Shown here: positions 1 through 8,479 of the stretch, piece after piece
How positions within the stretch are numbered: the stretch's first letter is position 1
Layout of the letters: each line of letters starts with the position of its first letter
Assembly (NCBI GenBank): GCA_016284295.1
Contig: JAEEOP010000038.1
Span: forward strand, 37,636-101,635
DNA: 64,000 nt
Direction of reading: 5' to 3'
Source of the DNA: Methanomassiliicoccaceae archaeon
Lineage (GTDB): Archaea > Thermoplasmatota > Thermoplasmata > Methanomassiliicoccales > Methanomethylophilaceae
Notes under the pieces: model-generated
The model's database searches: none
What the model saw: the letters and a program-made list of their open reading frames with translations, nothing else
Told to the model about the DNA's origin: nothing
Position numbers and translations under genes: made by a program

Positions 1-569
1 ATCATTGAGTTGAAGAAATACGAAATCGCCGTACCCAGAAGGATCAGTGTGGCAGGTGTCGCATGGATACGGTTGGAGACCAGTATGATTATGGCCGCAG
101 GGACCAGCGCCCCTATGAAGGCGTTGACAACGATCCCAGTCTCGCCACCGACAGTGGCGAATGTCACTCCCATGATGATGGCGGCGACCGCTCCGAAAGC
201 CGCTCCGGACGAGATACCGGTGCTGTACGGGTCGGCCAGAGGGTTGTTCATGACGGACTGCATGAGCGTACCGCATACGGCCAGCGATGCCCCGGCTATG
301 ATGGCTGCTAGGGCGTGAGGGATCGCAGAATTCCAGATATAGCGGTCGGCCCACCAGTACAGCGAGCGGGGCTCGAATTCCTGGCCGGTTATGTGCCCCC
401 ATATGACCTCGTACGCCTGCCAGAGCTCGATACCGGGATACACCGACAAGGAGAAGAACCCCACGAAGAGCACCACGCCTATCACACATGCGACGAACAA
501 CATGGTCTTCTTGAACATCTGACGATGATATTCCGATATGACTTGCTCCTTTGTCTGATACTCGGCCAT
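1..569 (-). CDS. FecCD-family ABC importer permease (3' end cut by window edge)
   Basis: This is the N-terminal 189 residues of an iron-chelate/corrinoid type permease; the C-terminus lies outside the window. The start ATG at 569 has GGTG just upstream. After a cytoplasmic tail comes a first membrane helix, an external loop with the motif EPRSLYWWADRYIWN, then the family-typical stretch MQSVMNNPLADPYSTGIS followed by glycine/alanine-rich helices. It is a close paralogue of the permease at 20338-21432, sharing the same loop. It lies 47 nt downstream of a dockerin-bearing binding protein on the same strand, so the two probably form one importer whose second permease and ATPase lie beyond the edge. 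Substrate cannot be told from sequence: iron-siderophore, heme or corrinoid are all possible. Confidence 0.9.
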   Translation of the reverse strand, partial: MAEYQTKEQVISEYHRQMFKKTMLFVACVIGVVLFVGFFSLSVYPGIELWQAYEVIWGHITGQEFEPRSLYWWADRYIWNSAIPHALAAIIAGASLAVCGTLMQSVMNNPLADPYSTGISSGAAFGAVAAIIMGVTFATVGGETGIVVNAFIGALVPAAIIILVSNRIHATPATLILLGTAISYFFNSM

Positions 570-590
570 CTGGACACCTTGCAAGATTGT

Positions 591-608
591 GAGGGGCTAG
601 CGCCCCTC
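591..608 (-). terminator. Stem-loop between binding protein and permease genes
   Basis: GAGGGGC and GCCCCTC form a perfect 7-bp stem with a 4-nt loop, immediately 3' of the binding protein stop codon and before the permease start. There is no clear U-tract, so it may stabilise the upstream message or cause partial termination rather than end the operon. An equivalent hairpin with the same arms sits at 20308-20324 in the paralogous operon. Confidence 0.5.
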
Positions 609-616
609 GATTAAGA

Positions 617-1987
617 TCAGCCCTTGGCTGCTTTGTAGTCCTCGTAGTCGAAGTACGGGATGACCGTGTCACGGGTCTGCTCCCTCAGAGGGTTGAGCTT
701 CATGTCGACGAAGTCCTTGAGGATTCCATCGGCCCAATCCATCGAGAAGAGATCTCCGTAGAGACCGTGGGCGGCGTATGCGACCTTGACTGCTCCGGGG
801 AGGAGGTTGTTGACGTAGAACAGCTTGTCCTCGAATCCCTTGAAACACTCCTGGGAGCTTACTCCCTTGGAGGATACGTACTCCCACGTTCCGACGATCT
901 CTTCCTTGATATCGGCGGCTGTGAGGTTCCAATCCATCGAACGAACGTTGACAAGGGCGTTCACATCCTTGTAGTTGGACAGGGACTCGGGGCCTGTCAT
1001 AGCGACGCTGCTGCTTCCCTTGTACTTCTCGGCGAACTCGGAGTTGATCTTGTAGTAGGGGATTCCTCCGGCGGATGCACCGATGTAGTTGAAGGTGGAA
1101 TCGTTCTGTGCGATGTAGATACGCATGGTGAACGATATGTAGGAGTCCTTGGTCCTGTTCTTCAGCTTGCCGTCGATGTAATCGATGATATCCCAGGACT
1201 TCTTCGCATAGTTGATGGCGTTCTTCTCGCAGTCGCCTCCGAAGAGGAATCCGAGCGTGAGAACGGTGGTGATCTCATCCGTCGCATCCGCGGAGGAGTA
1301 GATCAGTGCGGGGATGCCTGCGGCCTCCATATCGGCCATACGGGCGTCCGTGAACTGGGCGATACCGCTATAGTCGATCAGGACGGCTCCGACTCCTCCC
1401 TGAGACTTGAGGTCGGCGTCGAGCTTGGTGAAGTTGCTCCATGCCGCATCGGAGATCGTCCTGGACGATCCCTTGAGGTCCACTCCCTTGGAGAGGCCTC
1501 CCTCGGCGAAATCATAGGACTTACTGAAGTATCCGGCGATGTAGTCGGCCGCTCCCGCGTAGAGGGCGGGGAGCTGCATGTTGGTGGCGTAGGTGACGAC
1601 GTTCCTCAGGGGGTACTTGACCACCTGTGTGGTCGTCTCTCCATTGTTGTCCTGGCAGACGACGTAGACGCTGGTTCCGGTCTTCCTGTCGAGGAGGTCC
1701 TGGAGCAGTGACTTGTCCGTGGCGTCGACCTTTCCGTCGGCGTTCACATCTGCGAGGGGGTAGTCCTTCAGTGCCTTCTTACCGTCCATGACCTCGTTGA
1801 AGAGGGTCATGTCCTTGCTGTCTATTGTGTAGTTACCGTCGACATTACCGCGGATCTGCAACTGAGTCTGGATGTTCTCGTTGGGATCCGTGTTGTTATT
1901 GTTGTTGTTCATCAGAAGAACGGCTGCTGCGACAGCCACGATGGCAACGACGACGACAACCAACACGATTGCGATCTTCTTATCCAT
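617..1987 (-). CDS. Dockerin-domain ABC substrate-binding protein
   Basis: This is a 456-residue secreted, membrane-anchored binding protein. Residues 4-27 form a hydrophobic signal-anchor, followed by a run of six asparagines. Residues about 45-100 form a dockerin-like pair of calcium loops: a degenerate first loop (GNVDGNYTIDSKD) and a canonical second one (ADVNADGKVDATD). The remaining 350 residues match the periplasmic-binding fold of the iron/cobalamin importer class and align throughout with the protein at 18921-20300. The start ATG at 1987 has GGAGTG 5 nt upstream. It precedes a FecCD permease. The dockerin module may bind calcium or dock to another surface protein; no cohesin is visible here. 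Ligand unknown. Confidence 0.85.
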   Translation of the reverse strand: MDKKIAIVLVVVVVAIVAVAAAVLLMNNNNNNTDPNENIQTQLQIRGNVDGNYTIDSKDMTLFNEVMDGKKALKDYPLADVNADGKVDATDKSLLQDLLDRKTGTSVYVVCQDNNGETTTQVVKYPLRNVVTYATNMQLPALYAGAADYIAGYFSKSYDFAEGGLSKGVDLKGSSRTISDAAWSNFTKLDADLKSQGGVGAVLIDYSGIAQFTDARMADMEAAGIPALIYSSADATDEITTVLTLGFLFGGDCEKNAINYAKKSWDIIDYIDGKLKNRTKDSYISFTMRIYIAQNDSTFNYIGASAGGIPYYKINSEFAEKYKGSSSVAMTGPESLSNYKDVNALVNVRSMDWNLTAADIKEEIVGTWEYVSSKGVSSQECFKGFEDKLFYVNNLLPGAVKVAYAAHGLYGDLFSMDWADGILKDFVDMKLNPLREQTRDTVIPYFDYEDYKAAKG

Positions 1988-2055
1988 TGTAACACTCCGA
2001 ACATAATTAACAGCGTAAACTCCTGCTAATTACGAGGTTGGAGTTCGTAGATTCT

Positions 2056-2125
2056 ACACCATATAAAATAATTGGCGCATCCATCCAACCTTATGGTCAA
2101 ATTTAACACCCTTTTATAAATACGG
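2056..2125 (-). promoter_or_regulatory. TATA-box region upstream of dockerin binding protein
   Basis: Two AT-rich TATA-like boxes read on the minus strand, centred near 2065 (TTTTATATGG) and 2116 (TTTATAAAAG). The nearer one would give a leader of about 50 nt before the start at 1987, fitting the presence of a Shine-Dalgarno site there. The rest of the 1988-2269 gap shows no gene. Confidence 0.45.
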
Positions 2126-2269
2126 CTACGAAAAAGACCTGGCAGGGCCAGATGGATAGATCCAATCTCACCGGGCCAAATAGACCGTGTATGATTATAG
2201 TATTACTAATTTTAAATTCGTATTACTATGGATCTATATGCTCCACATCAGCAGACAGCACACCTTTCT

Positions 2270-3061
2270 TCACGGACCTATGCGCTCCACGTCCTCCGGG
2301 TCCTCCCGGATGTGGATGTACAGCTCACCGTTGCTCTCCACAACCTCGGACTCCACATCGTACACCGCACGGATGCTGTCGGGCGTGATGACCTCCTGTG
2401 GCGGTCCGCTTGCGTATACGTGGGCATCCTTGATCATTACGACATGATCCGCATACCTCATGGCGAGGTTCAGATCGTGCAGCGCCACCAGAACACCTGC
2501 ATCCCTCTCCCTCATGAGAGTCCTCATGGTGCGGAGCGTGTTCAGCTGGTTGCGGAGGTCCAGAGCACTTGTGGGTTCATCCAGGATGTAATATCTCGGC
2601 TCCTGCGCGATCGCACGGGCCAGAATGACCTTCTGTATCTGACCTCCCGACAGGTCCTGGATGTTCTTATCGATCAATTGCTCCACACCCATCTGCTCGA
2701 TCGCCCTGGCGGCGACCTCGAAATCGTTCTTGGAATAGGACCAGCCCATGTACGGCGCCCTGCCGATGAGGATGGCATCGAACACCTGCATGTAATCCGA
2801 CGGGGCGTACTTCTGCGGAACGTATCCGAGATAGGTGGCGAACTCCTTCGGGTCGATGTCCGAGATGTCCTCGCCGTCGGCGATGATGCGCCCTTTGCGG
2901 GGCTTCATGATGTTGCAGACGGTCTTGATCAGGGTAGATTTGCCGGATCCGTTCGGTCCCAGCACCGCGACCATCTTCCCCTGAGGCACCTCTATGTCGA
3001 TGTCCTGCAGGACGGTGCGGCTGCCGTAGCCCTGCTCCAGACCCTCTATCACAAGGCTCAC
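2270..3061 (-). CDS. FecE/BtuD-type ABC importer ATPase
   Basis: This 263-residue nucleotide-binding subunit would power an iron-chelate/corrinoid importer. Walker A GPNGSGKST is at residues 35-43, the signature LSGGQ at 137-141 followed by IQK, Walker B YYILDEP at 157-163, and the switch histidine in LVALHDLN. Length is normal for the family. Its start overlaps the stop of the upstream permease (3058-4209) by 4 nt, so the two are translationally coupled, and the DUF4430-bearing binding protein is the next gene upstream. It differs from the two other ATPases in the window, which carry LSAGQ instead of LSGGQ. Confidence 0.95.
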   Translation of the reverse strand: MSLVIEGLEQGYGSRTVLQDIDIEVPQGKMVAVLGPNGSGKSTLIKTVCNIMKPRKGRIIADGEDISDIDPKEFATYLGYVPQKYAPSDYMQVFDAILIGRAPYMGWSYSKNDFEVAARAIEQMGVEQLIDKNIQDLSGGQIQKVILARAIAQEPRYYILDEPTSALDLRNQLNTLRTMRTLMRERDAGVLVALHDLNLAMRYADHVVMIKDAHVYASGPPQEVITPDSIRAVYDVESEVVESNGELYIHIREDPEDVERIGP

Positions 3062-4209
3062 ATTACCACATCCCTCTTCTTGCGTCCGATCAGCCAGATG
3101 AAGAAGATTCCTCCGAAGAGATACATGAATATGCCTATAGGAAGGACCTCGGGCGCGAACAGCGTGCGCGACAGTATATCTGACACCAGAAGGACCACGG
3201 ATCCGGTCACCGCCGCGGCGGGGAGCAGATACCTTGTGTCATTACCGATTATCATCCTGCTTATGTGGGGCGCCATCAGACCGATGAATCCGATGACACC
3301 GGTGAAAGCGATGCACACGCAGGTGATCAGCGTGGCGACGATCAGGCCGTGGTTGCGGATCTTCGGCACATTCACCCCCAGGCTCTTGGCCACATCGTCC
3401 CCTGCGGCCATGACGTTGATCTTCGGGGCCAGATACTCCATGTACAACATGCACAGGATCACCGGCGGGAGGACTATGAGCACGGTGCTTATCGTCACGC
3501 CGTTCAGCGACCCCAGCAGCCAGAACGTGATCTCGCTCAGTGCCTCGTCATCCGACATGTACTTGCCGAACGACACCCCGGCCTGGAAGAGGTATCCTAT
3601 GATCACACCGGCAAGGATGACCGTTGATTTGGACACATCCGACCTCCTCGCCAGGAACAGCACGAACATGACGCTGGCCAATCCCACGAGGAATGCGAAG
3701 AGCATCACCAGCAGGTTCCTGGTGTAGAATATGTTCCCGAAGATGTAGATGTAGCTGGTCGCGGCCCCGAAGAGCATCGGCCAGAAAATGATGCCTATCA
3801 CTGCACCGAACGCCGCCGCTGAGGACACTCCGAGCGTGAACGGGCTCACCAGAGGATTCCTCAGTATGCCCTGCATAACGGCACCCGCGACACCGAGCGC
3901 TGCACCGGTGATGATAGCCATGAGCGCCTTCGGCAGCCTGCTCTGGAGGACAATCAGACTGTAGGTCTCGTTCTCGGGCCCCTCTATGAAAGGGAATATG
4001 GAATGGAGTATGACTTTCACCGTATCCGAGAACGGTATGTCCACGGAGCCCAGGCTCAGGGCGGCTATGAACAGGACCACGGTGACCACCGCGCATCCCA
4101 GGATGTACAGCCTCTTCCTGGCCACGGAGGATTCGTAGACCTCCTCGATGCTGCTCTTCTTCTCCAGTTCCCTCAACCTTGAGGCCAGACCGCTCTCGTC
4201 GGACATCAT
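3058..4209 (-). CDS. FecCD-family ABC importer permease
   Basis: A permease of about 383 residues with roughly ten hydrophobic helices and the family stretch MQGILRNPLVSPFTLGVSSA; the C-terminal half has GFIGLMAPHISRMI, the coupling region for the ATPase. I place the start at ATG 4209 (4206 is equally possible) because GGATGGTG lies directly upstream; in-frame codons further up run into the intergenic hairpin. An N-terminal cytoplasmic tail of about 40 residues is longer than usual. The gene has a single permease partner, so it probably works as a homodimer with the ATPase at 2270-3061 and the binding protein at 4260-6050. Confidence 0.93.
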   Translation of the reverse strand: MMSDESGLASRLRELEKKSSIEEVYESSVARKRLYILGCAVVTVVLFIAALSLGSVDIPFSDTVKVILHSIFPFIEGPENETYSLIVLQSRLPKALMAIITGAALGVAGAVMQGILRNPLVSPFTLGVSSAAAFGAVIGIIFWPMLFGAATSYIYIFGNIFYTRNLLVMLFAFLVGLASVMFVLFLARRSDVSKSTVILAGVIIGYLFQAGVSFGKYMSDDEALSEITFWLLGSLNGVTISTVLIVLPPVILCMLYMEYLAPKINVMAAGDDVAKSLGVNVPKIRNHGLIVATLITCVCIAFTGVIGFIGLMAPHISRMIIGNDTRYLLPAAAVTGSVVLLVSDILSRTLFAPEVLPIGIFMYLFGGIFFIWLIGRKKRDVVM

Positions 4210-4232
4210 GCACCATCCTATTATCATGAAAA

Positions 4233-4248
4233 GGGGGGCGAACCCCCC
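4233..4248 (-). terminator. GGGGGG-UUCG-CCCCCC stem-loop with U-tract
   Basis: On the minus strand six G, a TTCG tetraloop and six C are followed by TTTT, directly after the stop of the DUF4430 binding protein and before the permease start. It looks like an intrinsic or partial terminator that would make the binding protein message more abundant than the permease message. Confidence 0.6.
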
Positions 4249-4259
4249 GAAGCGTTTGT

Positions 4260-6050
4260 TCAGCTCGAAGGCACGTTCAGGAGGACTTCCGTGTAGGAGT
4301 TCTTGAATCCGTACTTCGTGTTGAAGTCGTTGGCCAGCTTCACCAGGTCGTAGAAGCCGGTGTCGAATCCGAAGGCCTTGGCGAAGGCCAGGATACCGAT
4401 GTAGTCGCGGCATCCGGACATGATATCCGTCTCGAACACGAACGCTCCGCCGTTCTTGGTCACGTTCAGGTCCTTGCCGTACTTCGCGTAGTTGGTGTTG
4501 TAGTACCTGTCATAGTTCGCCTGGAGGTCTCCGTCAACCGATGCGGAGGTCCTGAGGAACAGATAGTCCAGCTTGCCCTCCTGGTCGTAGTTGAAGATGG
4601 TCTCTCCCTGGATGACGCAGAAGGTCTTCGCTCCCTTGTCCCCGGCGAGTTCGACGGTGGCATCCACTCCGTCGATGGAGAGGAGGTTCTTTCCCATCTC
4701 GGAGGAGATCGAGTAGTAGTTCATTCCCTTGCCGCTGTCGGACGCAGTGGAGAGGCATGCGAGGAAGGTGTCCGTGTGGGTGGCCCCTTTGGCGGCGTTC
4801 TTCGCGTAGTTGACGACCTCGTCGTAGGTCTTCTTGTAATCTTTCAGCCTGTCCTGGCCTGCACCGGTGATGTCGACGAAGAGCTGGGCGTCGCTCAGCA
4901 TGCTCTCGCCGTATCCGTTCAGAGCGATGCACTTGATCCCGTAGACGGATTCCAGCTCGGCCTGGACGGCGGTGGGAAGTCCCATGGACTTGGGGTTGAT
5001 GACGTATGCGCAGCCGGAGTTCGCGATGGTCTCGGCCTGTGCGGTCTTGTAGGGTCCGACGTTGGTCTTCTTGGAGAGCTCGTCGTTGAGGACGGCGTTC
5101 TCGAAGGCTCCGTCGCACATGGAGATGATGTACTTCTCAAGTCCGAGGATCTGGGCCCACTCGGCCTGATTGGAACTCACGAGGCACAGGGGGCTTCCCT
5201 TCGCGAGCGTGATGACGTTGCCCACTGCGTCGGTGACGGTGACGTACTCGTTCTCCTTGATCGGGACCGAGGGCGCATCCCCGTACTTTCCGTAGTAGAT
5301 GCACATCCTGTCGTAGTCGGACGTCTTCGTGTCGGACATTCCCTTGTCGTTGAGGATCCACTCGGTCTTGGTGCTGTTGAGGACGTACTGCTGCCAGTAG
5401 TACCAGTCGTCGCCGGACTTCTTCATGTCGAGGTCGTCGTCGAAGATCCAGTCGATTCCCCCGGCGTTGGGGTTGTAGGGGATCTTGTAAGTGTCCATGG
5501 CATTCTTGAAGGCGTCCATCATCGTCGTTCCCTTGCCGTTGTACGCGGCCCAGAATCCGGTTGAGGACTGGATGTAGAACATCGTGTCGTTGCTGTTGGT
5601 CCTCACGACCTTCTCGGAGAGCGCGGGGACGTTGTCGGGCAGGTCGCCGGACTCGTCGAAGATGAGCGCGAGGGTCTGGGATCCCTTGATGTTGTTTATG
5701 GCCAGGTCGCTGAGGGCCAGACCGGTGTCCTTGTAGTAGTAGAGCTGCCAGTACTTGGCATAGCCGGCAGGGTTGGCGAGCCCGTTGATAGAGTTGACTA
5801 TCTTGGAATCGGCACCCATGTTGCCGACCTCGTACTCGTATCCTAGCTTGTCCATGGCGTTCGTGAAGGCGTCGAAGGCGTTCGATCCGCTTCCTTCGGC
5901 CCAGAAGTACACGCCCTCATCATCCTCGACGAGGAATGAGACGGTGCTCTTGTCGCCACCGCCGTTGGACATGACCATGTAGGCACCGATCGCAGCGATG
6001 GCGATGATGACGACCACTGCCACGATCAGTATTGTCTTGTTCTTCTCCAT
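4260..6050 (-). CDS. Binding protein with two transcobalamin-like DUF4430 domains
   Basis: A 596-residue exported protein. A signal-anchor (about residues 5-27) is followed by two modules of about 100 residues resembling DUF4430, the fold of the C-terminal domain of transcobalamin and intrinsic factor: the first has SINGLA and YWQLYYYKD, the second DWYYWQQYV. The last 330 residues form an iron/cobalamin-type periplasmic-binding domain. The start is ATG 6050; the in-frame GTG three codons earlier is part of the GGAGTG ribosome site. Permease and ATPase follow on the same strand. The domain homology makes a corrinoid or related tetrapyrrole a reasonable ligand guess, but no binding residue can be assigned from sequence alone. 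Confidence 0.85.
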   Translation of the reverse strand: MEKNKTILIVAVVVIIAIAAIGAYMVMSNGGGDKSTVSFLVEDDEGVYFWAEGSGSNAFDAFTNAMDKLGYEYEVGNMGADSKIVNSINGLANPAGYAKYWQLYYYKDTGLALSDLAINNIKGSQTLALIFDESGDLPDNVPALSEKVVRTNSNDTMFYIQSSTGFWAAYNGKGTTMMDAFKNAMDTYKIPYNPNAGGIDWIFDDDLDMKKSGDDWYYWQQYVLNSTKTEWILNDKGMSDTKTSDYDRMCIYYGKYGDAPSVPIKENEYVTVTDAVGNVITLAKGSPLCLVSSNQAEWAQILGLEKYIISMCDGAFENAVLNDELSKKTNVGPYKTAQAETIANSGCAYVINPKSMGLPTAVQAELESVYGIKCIALNGYGESMLSDAQLFVDITGAGQDRLKDYKKTYDEVVNYAKNAAKGATHTDTFLACLSTASDSGKGMNYYSISSEMGKNLLSIDGVDATVELAGDKGAKTFCVIQGETIFNYDQEGKLDYLFLRTSASVDGDLQANYDRYYNTNYAKYGKDLNVTKNGGAFVFETDIMSGCRDYIGILAFAKAFGFDTGFYDLVKLANDFNTKYGFKNSYTEVLLNVPSS

Positions 6051-6194
6051 TTCAATCACTCCGTTTTTGGGTTGGCGATGCCAGCCAAAACTGATTCCTG
6101 AGGATGCTGAACATTATATTTTAATATAGCCTAAATCGAATTAGTAATATCTAAATATAATGTATTAATACTGTTAAATGTCCATTGTAATCCC

Positions 6195-6212
6195 AGTTCC
6201 CGAAAGGGAACT
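6195..6212. other. AGTTCCC-GAAA-GGGAACT stem-loop
   Basis: A perfect 7-bp inverted repeat around a GAAA loop just 3' of the permease that ends at 6247. The T-run lies on the plus-strand side, where no gene ends, so its use as a terminator for the minus-strand operon is uncertain. The rest of the 6051-6246 gap is AT-rich promoter sequence for the binding protein, with a TATA-like tract near 6112-6126. Confidence 0.45.
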
Positions 6213-6246
6213 ACTTTTTCTTCCACTCGCCAGATAAATTGAGAAC

Positions 6247-7206
6247 TCAGATCGTGGCCTTCTTGGACCTCTTGACGAGCATGTACAGGAACAGGGGGCT
6301 TCCTATCACCGCTGTCAGGACCCCGACCGGGACGCCTGTGGATCCGACCACCCTGCACAGGCAGTCGCATACGAGGAGGAACATGCCTCCGAACGTGGCA
6401 GATGCCAGAAGAAGATACCTGTTGTCGGAACCTATCAGCACCCTGATGAGCTGGGGCGCCACCAGTCCCACGAAACCTATGATCCCGGCGAAGCTGACCA
6501 TGACCGACGTCATGAACGACACGATGACGAGGCAGATGATACGGGTCTTCCAGGGATTTGTCCCCATGGTCAGGGCGGGCTTGTCCCCCACGGACAGGAG
6601 GTTCAGGTCGGTCCTGAAGCTGTACAGAGCTATGCCGCAGACGATAACTACGGCGAAAAGGAGAAGAACATCCCACATCGTGCCTCCCGAGAGGGACCCC
6701 AGCTGCCAGAGGTACAGCTTCTCCATCTGCTGAGGCGTGGCCATGACCTTCAGCATCTGCGTCAGTGCACTGAAGATGTACATCACGCCTATCCCCAGGA
6801 GGATCATGGTCGTGGCCGTTATCCTCTTGTAGACGGAGAAGGCCAGGATCAGGAACGCAGGCACTAGCGAGAACAGGAATGCGTTGGCCACAAGTCCTGT
6901 GGATCCGCCGAGCGGCAGGATGCTGATGCCCAGCACGACGAAGACGGATGCCCCGAACGCGGCACCGGATGACACTCCGGTCGTATACGGGTCTGCCAGA
7001 GGGTTGTGGAGCATGCTCTGCATAACAGCTCCGGCTATCGCCAGGCCGGCGCCCACGATCACGGCCTTCAGGCCTCTCGGTATCCTCTCGTCGAATACGA
7101 TCCTCTCCGGGATCGAACCGTTGGGGCCTTCCGTGAAGTATTGGACGATGATGCCGATGGCATCGAAGAAGTTTACATGGTACTTCCCCACGCCTATGGA
7201 GAGCAA
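6247..7206 (-). CDS. FecCD-family permease, second subunit; start uncertain
   Basis: At least 319 residues of a FecCD permease, with MQSMLHNPLADPYTTGVSSG and GFVGLVAPQLIRVL in the expected places. The given start is a TTG at 7206, but that lies inside the first membrane helix. The same frame continues upstream to 7330 and encodes a convincing N-terminus (RFKKRLIIGFLIAAVAIL) without any ATG, GTG or TTG. The upstream permease stops at 7331, so the original start probably overlapped that stop and a one-base change has shifted it. With the permease at 7331-8425 it likely forms a heterodimeric channel served by the ATPase at 8480 and the dockerin binding protein at 9355. Confidence 0.85.
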   Translation of the reverse strand: MLSIGVGKYHVNFFDAIGIIVQYFTEGPNGSIPERIVFDERIPRGLKAVIVGAGLAIAGAVMQSMLHNPLADPYTTGVSSGAAFGASVFVVLGISILPLGGSTGLVANAFLFSLVPAFLILAFSVYKRITATTMILLGIGVMYIFSALTQMLKVMATPQQMEKLYLWQLGSLSGGTMWDVLLLFAVVIVCGIALYSFRTDLNLLSVGDKPALTMGTNPWKTRIICLVIVSFMTSVMVSFAGIIGFVGLVAPQLIRVLIGSDNRYLLLASATFGGMFLLVCDCLCRVVGSTGVPVGVLTAVIGSPLFLYMLVKRSKKATI

Positions 7207-7333
7207 CAGGATCGCGACCGCCGCAATCAGGAACCCTATGATCAGCCTTTTCTTGAATCTGGTGTATCTCAGATAGGATTCGGCACCGTCCTCTGTGGAG
7301 TATCTTCTGATGATCCTGTCGGTGAACGTGTCA
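7207..7333 (-). other. In-frame N-terminal coding extension without a start codon
   Basis: Reading minus strand in the frame of the permease that ends at 6247, these bases encode about 40 residues including RRYSTEDGAESYLRYTRF and the first half of the first membrane helix. The ATG and GTG near 7331-7338 are in another frame that hits TGA after about 22 codons. A five-G run lies next to this junction. Confidence 0.6.
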
Positions 7334-8425
7334 CCATGCCCCCTTGAACTGGGCGTTGCGGCGCACGATGAGGTAGATGAACACCGGCGAACCGATCAAT
7401 GCGATGACGGTACCTACGGGGAGGAGGTCCGTCGTGAGCAGCCTGGCCGCCGAATCGGCGCACAGCAGAAGAAGGGCACCTGCCACCAGTGATGCCGGCA
7501 GCACGAAACGGTTGTCGCTTCCTATCACCGACCTGACCACATGCGGCGCGATCAACCCGATGAAACCGATGATACCTACAAACGAAACCACGGACATGGT
7601 CATCAACGCCAGGAGGCACATGGCGAGTATCCTGAACCTGTCCGCGTCCACGCCCATGGTCTTGGCGCTGTCCTCCCCCAATGTGAGGACGTTGAACTTC
7701 CAAGATGCGGCATAGAGGAGGATACCTCCGACCACGAGCATGAACGCCATGAGGTAGAGGTCCCTCCACTCGACGTTGACCATGCTCCCGATCTCCCACA
7801 GGTAGGCGGCCTGGATGGAACCCTCGTCCGCACCAAGATACACCAGCGTGGTCAGTGATCCGAAGAATTGCGATATCGCCACACCAATCAGGATCAGCGT
7901 GACATGCGTCAGTCTGACCATCTTCGATATCATGAGGACGACGACAACGGGCATGAGCCCGAATATGAATGCGTTAATCGTGATCCCGTAGACACCCACG
8001 TTGGACATCAGAGAGAATCCCAGAATGATTGCCAAAGTGGCTCCGAATCCAGCTCCGGATGATATTCCCAGGGTGTACGGCGACGCCAAAGGGTTGTTCA
8101 TGAGGCTCTGGACAGCCGCACCGCAGATGGCCAGTATCGCACCAGCCACACACGATATCACGATACGGGGCAGCCTAACTTCGACGATCACGTAATCGTC
8201 CCACCATTCCGATGTCCCTGGCTCATATGTGGCACCCATCATGTGGTCCCACATTATCCCCGGTATGGACCAGACGTCCACAGGCCTACCGCCCATCGAG
8301 GCGGAAAGGCATAGGACTGCGAATATGGCGATGACGAGAAGGATGATGAATATGACCTTCCTCGTGAGCGAGGCGTTGTACTCCTCGACAACGCTTAGTC
8401 CCTCCTCGCTCACCACATACTGCAT
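7331..8425 (-). CDS. FecCD-family permease, first subunit
   Basis: A 364-residue permease starting at ATG 8425, chosen because a TATA-like box lies about 25 nt upstream, typical of leaderless archaeal transcripts; a longer frame upstream would run into the divergent ATPase gene. After the first helix there is an external loop with EPGTSEWWDD, shared with the permeases at 1-569 and 20338-21432, then MNNPLASPYTLGISSGAGFG and GFIGLIAPHVVRSV. It overlaps or abuts the next permease, and is divergent from the ATPase at 8480. Together they should form one importer. Confidence 0.93.
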   Translation of the reverse strand: MQYVVSEEGLSVVEEYNASLTRKVIFIILLVIAIFAVLCLSASMGGRPVDVWSIPGIMWDHMMGATYEPGTSEWWDDYVIVEVRLPRIVISCVAGAILAICGAAVQSLMNNPLASPYTLGISSGAGFGATLAIILGFSLMSNVGVYGITINAFIFGLMPVVVVLMISKMVRLTHVTLILIGVAISQFFGSLTTLVYLGADEGSIQAAYLWEIGSMVNVEWRDLYLMAFMLVVGGILLYAASWKFNVLTLGEDSAKTMGVDADRFRILAMCLLALMTMSVVSFVGIIGFIGLIAPHVVRSVIGSDNRFVLPASLVAGALLLLCADSAARLLTTDLLPVGTVIALIGSPVFIYLIVRRNAQFKGAW

Positions 8426-8479
8426 GAGTTGGATATATTCTCCAATGTTATTTATAGAGTAATCGTTTTGTTCGGGAAC
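8426..8479. promoter_or_regulatory. Shared divergent promoter, permease pair and ATPase
   Basis: The 54-nt gap between two divergent start codons contains one AT-rich core, TTATTTATAGAG around 8448-8459. It reads as a TATA-like box on both strands, about 27 nt from ATG 8480 and about 28 nt from ATG 8425. Neither gene has a Shine-Dalgarno site, so both messages are probably leaderless and co-regulated. Confidence 0.6.

Noticed and set aside
6247..8425. Programmed frameshift fusing the two permeases like FhuB
   Set aside because: The upstream permease has a normal C-terminus and the paralogous pair at 20338-22490 is two genes; a start-site indel is simpler.
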